Of a stretch of 11,370 nucleotides of DNA, positions 1-6,264 are shown piece after piece. The position numbers were made by a program, and so were the translations under genes. Location of the stretch: assembly GCA_900550765.1 (NCBI GenBank), contig URTC01000026.1, forward strand, positions 1 to 11,370, read 5' to 3'. The notes under the pieces were generated by a model. It worked only from the letters and a program-made list of their open reading frames with translations. It was not told the origin of the DNA and did not search any database. Position 1 is the stretch's first letter. The number at the start of each line of letters is the position of its first letter. Source of the stretch: an uncultured Clostridia bacterium (lineage in GTDB: Bacteria > Bacillota > Clostridia > Christensenellales > QALW01).

Positions 1-1
1 A

Positions 2-1630
2 AAAGCTCATGGTCTCCTTGAAAAAAAGCAAGTGAGTTTTTTAGTAAATCGTAAAATAGAAAAAACCCTGATCAACAGCGTCGGCAAACTAAAAAGCATT
101 CAAACCATTGCGCATGCAGAATTTACAAATATGAAAGATTCTCTCCGAATGCTGATCCTTACCGATTATATCCGCAGGGAACAACTGCAGATGTTAGGAG
201 ATCTATCGCAGCAACCGAACAGCATCGGCGTACTGCCGATTTTTGAATTGCTTAGAAGGCAAAACTGTACCTGGCGGCTCGGGGTGCTCTGCGGCAGCCT
301 GATTCTCCTTCCTGAAACCTCTCTCAAAGGGTTGGAAGAAGCAGCAAAAGCAGCAGGATGCTATGAACCGCTGCGTTTAAAACCGCTGTACGATGCACAG
401 GGAAATTCACTGGGATACAGTGAGCTTGAAATCCAGGGAAAAATTCATTTATATGCGCAGCTTGTTACTAAGCTATTAGAACAGGGGCTTATTCAAGTAT
501 TGATCGGAACCAAATCTCTTTTAGGCGAAGGCTGGGATTCCCCCTGTATCAATTCCCTGATTTTAGCCAGCTTTGTGGGGTCGTTTGTTCTAAGCAACCA
601 AATGCGCGGCCGCGCAATCCGAACAATGCCGGGAAATCCCGAAAAAACCAGCAATATCTGGCACCTAATTTGTCTTTCTCACAAAGCCGAACAAAGAGAA
701 AAAAAGATGCTTGGTATTCCCGATGCCGAACTTTCCGAAGACTACGCTATGCTCAAACGCCGGATGGAGGGTTTTTTCGGTGTCAGCTATGATGGTACTT
801 CCATCGAAAACGGAATAGAGCGATTGAATATCATCTGCCCGCCCTATTCTCCTGCCCATATTAAGGAAATCAACAAAGAAATGCTGCAAAGGTCCGGGGA
901 ACGTAAAAAGCTTTTTGAACAGTGGCATAACGCCGTTTTCCTATATGAACAAATGGAAACCACAGAGGAATGTACAATGAACAGAGAACCGCTGCAGAGC
1001 GGCGCACTTTTCTTTCATGCCATATTCTACATAGCACTTTTGCTGGCAGGCGAAATCACCGCAGCTCTCCTCTTTTTAGGATCCGGTATGAAAACACTGT
1101 TCGCACTCCTTTCCGTTTGCTTTACGCTCCTGCTTCTGTGGATCGGTGTAACGCTGCTGAAGCACCGCAGTCCGTTAAAACGCTTAAAGCAAATGGGACA
1201 AGGGGTTTTACCCGCCCTAATACGTATAGGTCAGATTACATCCGCCTGCCGGGTAGAAGCTGACAATATTCAGGGAATTTTTTACGGTATATGGCTGACC
1301 GGCGGAACAGCTCGAGAAAAAAATGTGTTTGCCTGTTGTATGGAAGAACTTCTGCTGCCGGTTGACAATCAACGCTATCTGCTCCATTCTAAAAAAGGAA
1401 ACCTTACTTTAGCAAGCTACTATTGTGTTCCCTCCTTATTCGCCAAAACAAAGGATGACGCTGTTTTATTTCAAAAGGCGCTGGAACCCCACATAGGAAA
1501 ATATGATTTAATTTATACCCGAAGCGTGCAGGGACGGGCAGCCCTGCTGAAAGCCCGTTCCAAGGCCTTTGCCAACCGCAACCAACGGGCATTGGAACGC
1601 AAGAAAAAAGTAAAAGGTATATTAGAATAA
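2..1630 (+). CDS. SF2 (DEAD/DEAH-type) helicase, C-terminal part with membrane segments; 5' end outside window
   Basis: The reading frame is open to the left window edge (about 542 codons visible), so the internal GTG at 32 is not the true start and the ATPase lobe with Walker A/B lies upstream of the window. What is visible matches the second RecA-like lobe of a superfamily 2 helicase: a motif V-like GTKSLLGEGWDSP at about residues 169-181 of the fragment and a motif VI QMRGRAIR at about 200-207, the arginine-finger element. After the helicase core comes a charged region. Two strongly hydrophobic stretches follow (about nt 1004-1081 and 1088-1159), which look like a membrane hairpin. The last roughly 155 residues are soluble and end in a basic, lysine/arginine-rich tail. 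The role is unknown; nucleic-acid-dependent ATPase activity is inferred from the family. A membrane-anchored helicase is unusual. No ribosome binding site or neighbour within the window reveals a partner. Confidence 0.8.
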   Translation, partial: KAHGLLEKKQVSFLVNRKIEKTLINSVGKLKSIQTIAHAEFTNMKDSLRMLILTDYIRREQLQMLGDLSQQPNSIGVLPIFELLRRQNCTWRLGVLCGSLILLPETSLKGLEEAAKAAGCYEPLRLKPLYDAQGNSLGYSELEIQGKIHLYAQLVTKLLEQGLIQVLIGTKSLLGEGWDSPCINSLILASFVGSFVLSNQMRGRAIRTMPGNPEKTSNIWHLICLSHKAEQREKKMLGIPDAELSEDYAMLKRRMEGFFGVSYDGTSIENGIERLNIICPPYSPAHIKEINKEMLQRSGERKKLFEQWHNAVFLYEQMETTEECTMNREPLQSGALFFHAIFYIALLLAGEITAALLFLGSGMKTLFALLSVCFTLLLLWIGVTLLKHRSPLKRLKQMGQGVLPALIRIGQITSACRVEADNIQGIFYGIWLTGGTAREKNVFACCMEELLLPVDNQRYLLHSKKGNLTLASYYCVPSLFAKTKDDAVLFQKALEPHIGKYDLIYTRSVQGRAALLKARSKAFANRNQRALERKKKVKGILE

Positions 1631-1994
1631 AAAAACAAGTGTCTCTGCAAAAACTATGGGACCCAAAGAAAGAGACTTTGTAAAAAACGCCCTGCAGAAT
1701 ATTTTAAAAAGCGTTTCTTCGTCAGAACGCGCATCCGCTATCTGTAATTTAGCCGCAACTCTTAACTATAGAGCATATCTGTGCCGTTGTTTCAAAAAAG
1801 AAATAGGAATCCGTATATGGAACTATACCTTAAAAAAATGCGTCATCGGCTCCCGCCAGAATATGTTTTTATAAAACAGCGTGGCGGCAGGCTTTGCCTC
1901 CAGCGGATTTGCAGCCTATTACCGTCAGTATAAAGCACCGTCAGGGGATCTGCAGGAATACATCAAAATCCACGATCATAACGAGGAGTTTTTT
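1631..1994. other. 364-bp stretch without a recognisable gene
   Basis: This gap separates the helicase stop codon from the NUDIX start. I see no convincing promoter, terminator, tRNA or conserved protein in it. It holds a 72-codon ORF (1656-1874), listed separately. The frame of that ORF continues after a single TAA (1872-1874) straight into the NUDIX gene. The gap could be an untranslated leader, the remains of a decayed gene, or hold the NUDIX promoter; nothing visible decides between these. Confidence 0.5.
1656..1874 (+). CDS. Doubtful small ORF, 72 codons, hypothetical
   Basis: An ATG-started ORF 25 bp after the helicase stop. No purine-rich ribosome binding site precedes the ATG, and the product matches no family I recognise. 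Its composition is basic with three cysteines (a CRC and a KKC context) and no clear amphipathic or membrane pattern. It may be chance or part of a decayed gene: the same frame, after one stop codon, stays open through the following NUDIX gene. I keep it only because it is the largest plus-strand ORF lying wholly within this gap. Confidence 0.15.
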   Translation: MGPKERDFVKNALQNILKSVSSSERASAICNLAATLNYRAYLCRCFKKEIGIRIWNYTLKKCVIGSRQNMFL

Positions 1995-2477
1995 ATGGAA
2001 CTTTGGGACATCTATGATAAAAATATGAACCGCACAGGCAAATGCTTTCATGAAGGAATGCAACTAGCAAAAGGAGAATACGGCTACATCGTCCATATCA
2101 TTCTGCGCAACAAAAATGGAAAATATTTGTTACAGCAGCGCGCTTTATCAAAAAAATACTATCCCGGTATGTGGGATGCTACCTGCGGTCGAGTCCAGCA
2201 TGGAGAGGACGGGCAAACCGCCGCTATCCGAGAAGTAAAGGAAGAATTAGGACTGCACGCCGCTGCTTCAGATCTGCACCTGCTTTATCACGGCATTTAC
2301 CATGATTCTGTTCTTTTAGATATTTTTTTATTAGAACTGGATTTTTCTTGTGATGACTGCGTTCTGCAAAAAGAAGAGGTTGCGGCTGTGGGATTTTTTT
2401 CCTTTGCAGATATGCTGAGAATCCTCACGCCCAGCAAGGACAGTGAGTATCTAAATGCTGTAAAAAACGGATGCTAA
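1995..2477 (+). CDS. NUDIX hydrolase (160 aa)
   Basis: The protein carries a perfect Nudix box, G-x5-E-x7-REVKEELGL, at residues 65-87 (G65, E71, R79, E80, E83, E84), the Mg2+-binding catalytic helix that cleaves nucleoside diphosphates linked to another moiety. The N-terminus (MELWDIYDKN...) and the QQRALSKKYYPGMW segment before the box resemble the IPP-isomerase-like/YfcD branch of NUDIX proteins. The substrate cannot be told from sequence. The frame is open upstream to a GTG at 1881, but I place the start at ATG 1995. It is preceded by GAGGAG (1983-1988) with good spacing, and family similarity begins there. The gene is probably single; a strong hairpin follows its stop and faces convergent nrdR. 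No signal peptide, so cytoplasmic. Confidence 0.9.
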   Translation: MELWDIYDKNMNRTGKCFHEGMQLAKGEYGYIVHIILRNKNGKYLLQQRALSKKYYPGMWDATCGRVQHGEDGQTAAIREVKEELGLHAAASDLHLLYHGIYHDSVLLDIFLLELDFSCDDCVLQKEEVAAVGFFSFADMLRILTPSKDSEYLNAVKNGC

Positions 2478-2502
2478 AAAAACTGCTGTACCTACAGCGT
2501 AA

Positions 2503-2557
2503 CAGCCTGTAGAAAAACCCTGTCTTCTTTGTGAAAACAGGGTTTTTCTACAGGCTG
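2503..2557. terminator. Bidirectional intrinsic terminator, 21-bp perfect stem
   Basis: Perfect inverted repeat: arms 2503-2523 and 2537-2557, loop of 13 nt. The inner part is of the A-tract / CCCTGT...ACAGGG / T-tract type, so it can act on both strands. It sits between the convergent NUDIX gene (ends 2477) and nrdR (ends 2592). A second, smaller hairpin (2485-2498, 6-bp arms around CC) lies just before it, and a 12-bp palindrome AAATACGTATTT (2558-2569) just after. Confidence 0.85.
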
Positions 2558-2591
2558 AAATACGTATTTTTCAATAAGTATTTTACTAAAA

Positions 2592-3056
2592 TTAATTTTG
2601 TTCATTTGCCTTTAAAAGTGAACTTAACTCTTTCATAAAAGAATCGATATCTTTAAACTCACGATAAACTGACGCAAAACGTACATAGGCAACCTGATCC
2701 AGCTGCATCAGCTTGTCCATAATCATTTCGCCGATCTCTGTCGTACTAACTTCATGCTCTAACGAGCTATGCACCTGACGGTCTATTTCATTTACCACAT
2801 GCTCAATTTGCTCAGCGGATACCTTACATTTTTCACAAGCCTTTACGATGCCAAGCCTTACCTTATTAATTTCAAACAACTGACGGCTGCCATCTTTTTT
2901 CACGACCATTACCGGTGAAGTTTCAATTTTCTCATACGTAGTAAATCGTTTGCCGCATTCAGGACATTCCCGCCTTCTGCGTATAACGCTTCCCTCTTCT
3001 GTAGGCCGAGAATCCAGCACTCTGCTGTCAAGGCATCCGCAATACATACATTTCAT
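2592..3056 (-). CDS. nrdR: Transcriptional repressor NrdR
   Basis: NrdR is an ATP/dATP-sensing repressor that binds NrdR boxes upstream of ribonucleotide reductase genes. The 154-residue length is normal for the family. The N-terminal zinc ribbon is visible as C3-x2-C6 and C31-x2-C34, with the conserved LDSRPTEEG and IRRRRECPECGKRFTTYE segments. Residues about 49-139 form the ATP-cone (PVMVVKKDGSRQLFEINKV...YVRFASVYREFKDIDSF). The ATG overlaps the murI stop codon as ATGA (3053-3056), so translation is probably coupled to murI. The gene is last in the ybaK-like/FAD/murI/nrdR operon. No ribonucleotide reductase gene or NrdR box was seen in this window, so its targets lie elsewhere. Confidence 0.97.
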   Translation of the reverse strand: MKCMYCGCLDSRVLDSRPTEEGSVIRRRRECPECGKRFTTYEKIETSPVMVVKKDGSRQLFEINKVRLGIVKACEKCKVSAEQIEHVVNEIDRQVHSSLEHEVSTTEIGEMIMDKLMQLDQVAYVRFASVYREFKDIDSFMKELSSLLKANEQN

Positions 3057-3823
3057 AACATCCCTCCGCTAAGCAATTTATGATACAAAGCAAGCGTTTT
3101 GTCATCTTTTTTTGAAGATTGAACACTTACACTACCCTTCTCTTTATGGTCACGCTTGATTCCCTTCTGAATCAAAAGCTCACGCAGATGCGCAACCGTA
3201 CCGTCGATTCCATCAAATATCCAAACTTTTTCTCCCAGCAGCCGCCGAATGCGCTCGGAAATAAAAGAATAATGCGTACAGCCTAAAACTACAGCTGAAG
3301 CATCGCAGCTGCGAAAATCCTGAAGCACTTCTTTCAAATATTCCTCCAGATCAGAATGGCCGAAAACCTCTTTTTCTATTTCTTCTGCCAATCGAGGACA
3401 GGGAACTTTAATAATGCGGCTCTGCGTATCCAATTTACGGATCAAGGCATTCACTCGTTCTGATTCCAAGGTAACACAGGTCGCCATTAAAAGGATTTTT
3501 CCCTCCGTCCGCTCAAGCGCAGGCTTTATGGCGGGCTCCATACTGATCACAGGAATCGGCAAAGCCTTCCGCAGCGCCTCCACAGCAATACTGGTAGCGG
3601 TATTACAGGCGACCACCAGTGCCTTAATTTTCTGCTGCATCAGCCTGTCTGCCGCCTGCAGTGTCAGTGCCAACACCTCCTCCTTGGAACGAACACCGTA
3701 GGGTGCATGCGCAGAATCCCCGAAATATATATAATTCTCTTCCGGCATAACGTCAATGGCACACCTTAATACCGAAAGTCCACCGACACCGGAATCAAAA
3801 AACCCAATAGGAGCATCTCTCAT
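3053..3823 (-). CDS. murI: Glutamate racemase
   Basis: MurI interconverts L- and D-glutamate in the cytoplasm, supplying D-Glu for peptidoglycan. The 256-residue product shows the family motifs: GFFDSGVGGLSVL (residues 7-19, with D10/S11), YFGDSAHAPYG (33-43), the first catalytic cysteine in VVACNTATS (C73), and the second in VVLGCTHYSF (C182, followed by H184). Both cysteines of the two-base mechanism are present. The frame extends to a TTG at 3838, but I prefer the ATG at 3823, because family homology begins right after it. Neither start has a strong ribosome binding site. It lies about 44 bp after the FAD oxidoreductase stop with no terminator between, and overlaps nrdR by 4 bp. Confidence 0.96.
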   Translation of the reverse strand: MRDAPIGFFDSGVGGLSVLRCAIDVMPEENYIYFGDSAHAPYGVRSKEEVLALTLQAADRLMQQKIKALVVACNTATSIAVEALRKALPIPVISMEPAIKPALERTEGKILLMATCVTLESERVNALIRKLDTQSRIIKVPCPRLAEEIEKEVFGHSDLEEYLKEVLQDFRSCDASAVVLGCTHYSFISERIRRLLGEKVWIFDGIDGTVAHLRELLIQKGIKRDHKEKGSVSVQSSKKDDKTLALYHKLLSGGML

Positions 3824-3867
3824 AAACCAGCCGTCCAATTTTTATTTTTTACAACCCCATACCTTCA

Positions 3868-5634
3868 TCAATACAAATCAAAGGAAAAAATATGTACACG
3901 TGCTTGCCCGCCCCAAAGCTTTTGCGGAATAAGGGAAATGGCAAGCACCGGCGCATCAACAACGATCTCATTCATCCTTTTTATATTATGCGTCACATTT
4001 TCGCGCCTTATGCTGCCGTCGGAGAGTTTCATTTCCAATATATACTCTTTTACCAGCGTATCCGGTACATGCATTTTAGGTGAATCCGGCATAATATTCG
4101 CCCGCATACTGTGATAAGTTTCAGCCTCATCTCCCGGAAGCGTTCTGCGATTCAGATCGCTGGCAAAAACGATATGCGCGCATTCCACATAAGTCGGTTC
4201 TGCAAAGGTATAGGTGATTGCCTGGCCGAGCTCTGCAAATACGCCATTCTCCTGTGAACCATACACGCTATGGTTCCGATCCAATCCGTTGCGCAGATTT
4301 TCAGCATTTTCACATCCGGAAATCGTCCCCTTTTGTGTTACAGCACCCGCTTTACGTACCAGATATGGAATAAAACAATCCGCCCGCATCAGCCGCTGCT
4401 GCAGCTCCTCCAAATAAAAATCATAAACGCCCTGCGGCGTAGTATTATATTCTGTTGCAATGGCTGCAGCCTCTCCGACGGCCTGCCCCAGGACAGCGCA
4501 GGTCATCATTACACGGGAAGAACTCATTGCCGCATGCGTCATACTGATATTTCTGCCGGCGAAGAACAAGTTTGCTACATTTGCTGAATATAAAACACGA
4601 TACGGAATACCGTAAATATTTTTCATTTCTCCCCAAACATTCGGAGCGCCCAAATGATAAAATCCGCGCGGGTCGTGATCATCCAGCGGCCAACCGCCGT
4701 AAGCAATTACATCGTCAAAATGTCCGCCGGAGAGAACATCTTGCTGATTCATGATATAAGGACCGACCATACGTCTGGATTCCCTTTTGCCGGGCAAAAA
4801 CCCAACAAAATCAAGCTGCCATTTTTCAGCGCCGGCAAAGCGGCCGCTGTTTTTAAAATAATCCCAATATCCAAAGGCAAGGGACACCAATTCATCCCGT
4901 ATTTCTTCGGTATCGGCAATAGAATCCCTGTCGCCTCCAAGCTCTAAATACCAAAAATTCTCGCTTGTGCTTTCCATATGCGGCATGCGCCGGGCAATAT
5001 CTTCATCCGTTAATTTTTTTGCCCAGGCCGGTGCAATAAATTCAATATCCTGCTCCGTCTTTCTGGCCTGTATCAAACAACTCAACCCCATTGTCTGCTT
5101 ATCCGCTGTTTTTATAGACGTCTTTTCTGCAAATTCCTCACAGGCCTCGCGCCCTATACGATAGTCGGCGTGCGTAAGAGGAGCAAGAACGCTATCGCCT
5201 GAGCAATCAGCAAAATATTTTGCACTTACATGATGCCAGGTCTGCGGCGTCATCTGCCAGCCAATTACAGCTTTAATTTTATCTGCCTCCATTTCCGCAT
5301 CGCAAGCGGAAGTATTGAGCAAAAGAGTAATGTTTTGCTCTTTTTTTACCACACCGAATAGAATACTGTCCCATACCGAATAGATTTTATACGGGTTTCT
5401 GTAAAGTGATTCCAGATTGATTTCCTCCACAATCCCCGTCTCCCGATTATTCTCCCCCTGTGCACCGCAAATCCACATACGAATCTCGCTTGAAGCGTTT
5501 CCGCCCAACACCGGCCGTTCCTGCATCAAAACAACGGACTTTCCCGCCCTGGCTGCAGCAATTGCCGCACACATTCCGGCCAATCCCCCGCCAACTACAC
5601 AAAAATCCACTTCATGTGATATAGTTTTTAACAT
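3868..5634 (-). CDS. FAD-dependent oxidoreductase (FAD_oxidored / PF12831-type), 588 aa
   Basis: A flavoprotein of the FAD_oxidored group, substrate unknown. Seen in sequence: a Rossmann FAD-binding start VVGGGLAGMCAAIAAARAG (residues 13-31; GGGLAG 15-20) with E39 at the end of the second strand. The family-typical GGNASSEIR follows (44-52), then FADCSGDS (141-148), RESRRMVGPY (284-293) and the C-terminal FAD motif NLFFAGRNISMTHAAMSSSR (355-374), then GQAVGEAAA. Residues about 430-588 lie beyond the flavin core and look like a beta-rich domain. There is no signal peptide, so it is probably cytoplasmic. The ATG directly abuts the TAA of the upstream YbaK-like gene (5635-5637), with AAGGAC inside that gene as likely ribosome binding site, which suggests translational coupling. 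Members of this group are often found near carbohydrate-degradation genes, and here a GH78 enzyme is divergently transcribed just upstream; a sugar or glycoside substrate is my inference. Confidence 0.87.
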   Translation of the reverse strand: MLKTISHEVDFCVVGGGLAGMCAAIAAARAGKSVVLMQERPVLGGNASSEIRMWICGAQGENNRETGIVEEINLESLYRNPYKIYSVWDSILFGVVKKEQNITLLLNTSACDAEMEADKIKAVIGWQMTPQTWHHVSAKYFADCSGDSVLAPLTHADYRIGREACEEFAEKTSIKTADKQTMGLSCLIQARKTEQDIEFIAPAWAKKLTDEDIARRMPHMESTSENFWYLELGGDRDSIADTEEIRDELVSLAFGYWDYFKNSGRFAGAEKWQLDFVGFLPGKRESRRMVGPYIMNQQDVLSGGHFDDVIAYGGWPLDDHDPRGFYHLGAPNVWGEMKNIYGIPYRVLYSANVANLFFAGRNISMTHAAMSSSRVMMTCAVLGQAVGEAAAIATEYNTTPQGVYDFYLEELQQRLMRADCFIPYLVRKAGAVTQKGTISGCENAENLRNGLDRNHSVYGSQENGVFAELGQAITYTFAEPTYVECAHIVFASDLNRRTLPGDEAETYHSMRANIMPDSPKMHVPDTLVKEYILEMKLSDGSIRRENVTHNIKRMNEIVVDAPVLAISLIPQKLWGGQARVHIFSFDLY

Positions 5635-6111
5635 TTATTCCACGTCCTTTCCCTTGCAGACATCCACCCATCCCAAACATTGAGTGATCTCCTCCAATTC
5701 CTGCGGAGTAAATCTTCCGCAGTTATTCGGCGCGCCGCAGGCAGGATAAACAAAATCAAATTCCTTTAATGATTCATCCAGATAAACCACAGCTTTTTCC
5801 CCTGCGGCGAATGGGCAAACGCCGCCCACCGGATGACCGGTAAGCAGCAAAACATCCTGTGCCTGCAGCATTTTTGCTTTTACGCCAAAAGTTTCCTTAA
5901 ATTTTTTATTATCTATTTTTGTATTTCCTGCAGCAACAATAAGAAGACATCCTTCATTCAAATAAAACGCAAGTGTTTTTGCGATCTCGCCCGGCGTACA
6001 TCCGATAGCTGCCGCAGCGAGCTCCACGGTTGCACTGGAAACAGAAAATTCCATAAAGCGATCCTGCATTCCGTATTTTTTTAAATGAGCCTTTACCGCA
6101 TCTACTGACAT
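5635..6111 (-). CDS. YbaK/EbsC family protein (aminoacyl-tRNA deacylase-like), 158 aa
   Basis: Proteins of this family hydrolyse mischarged aminoacyl-tRNAs, YbaK itself acting on Cys-tRNA(Pro). Length and motifs fit a stand-alone editing domain: the conserved lysine in IAKTL (K45), the NKKF segment near 68-71 and the diagnostic GHPVGGVCPF at 92-101. Which mischarged tRNA it acts on cannot be told; this branch (with GGVCPF) is commonly annotated simply as YbaK/EbsC. The start is set by ATG 6111 with GAGG (6120-6123 on this strand) eight bases upstream. It is the first gene of a minus-strand operon with the FAD oxidoreductase, murI and nrdR, and has its own promoter at 6145-6173. Confidence 0.92.
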   Translation of the reverse strand: MSVDAVKAHLKKYGMQDRFMEFSVSSATVELAAAAIGCTPGEIAKTLAFYLNEGCLLIVAAGNTKIDNKKFKETFGVKAKMLQAQDVLLLTGHPVGGVCPFAAGEKAVVYLDESLKEFDFVYPACGAPNNCGRFTPQELEEITQCLGWVDVCKGKDVE

Positions 6112-6144
6112 CCCGAATTCCTCAAATTTCCTATATTTTTATAA

Positions 6145-6173
6145 ATTATAGCATAGATAATTTTTAATGTCCA
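6145..6173 (-). promoter_or_regulatory. Sigma-A promoter of the ybaK-like/FAD/murI/nrdR operon
   Basis: On the minus strand: TGGACA (6168-6173) as -35, 17-bp spacer, TATAAT (6145-6150) as -10, preceded by TG one base away (TGCTATAAT), an extended -10. Transcription would begin near 6138, giving a leader of about 27 nt that contains the GAGG ribosome binding site of the YbaK-like gene. Confidence 0.8.
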
Positions 6174-6180
6174 CAAATTT

Positions 6181-6195
6181 AACAAAATTATTGTT
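6181..6195. promoter_or_regulatory. Candidate operator between divergent promoters
   Basis: A 15-bp inverted repeat AACAA-AATTA-TTGTT, with 5-bp perfect arms and one mismatched pair in the core. It lies between the two divergent -35 boxes and overlaps the first two bases of the GH78 -35. Position fits a shared operator, but the site is AT-rich and could be chance. Confidence 0.35.
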
Positions 6196-6222
6196 GCACT
6201 GGAAAATAGAATTTGCTATAAT
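6194..6222 (+). promoter_or_regulatory. Sigma-A promoter of the GH78 gene
   Basis: TTGCAC (6194-6199), 17-bp spacer, perfect TATAAT (6217-6222) preceded by TGC (extended -10). Transcription would start near 6229. The ribosome binding site AAGGGAG (6250-6256) lies 8 bases before the ATG at 6265. Confidence 0.85.
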
Positions 6223-6264
6223 CTTTCTGTGTTATGAATTTGTAACGGTAAGGGAGATTTTTTT

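Noticed and set aside
2558..2569. 12-bp palindrome AAATACGTATTT next to the nrdR terminator
   Set aside because: It is short and AT-rich, lies between convergent gene ends where no promoter is expected, and does not match the NrdR box pattern.
4445..4947. Several 60-100 codon ORFs on both strands inside the FAD oxidoreductase gene
   Set aside because: They are out-of-frame shadows of a well-supported gene; no ribosome binding sites or recognisable families were seen.
6240..6253. TTGTAACGGTAAGG as a possible cre site in the GH78 leader
   Set aside because: The spacing of the central CG to the flanking half-sites is off by one base, so it does not fit the consensus.
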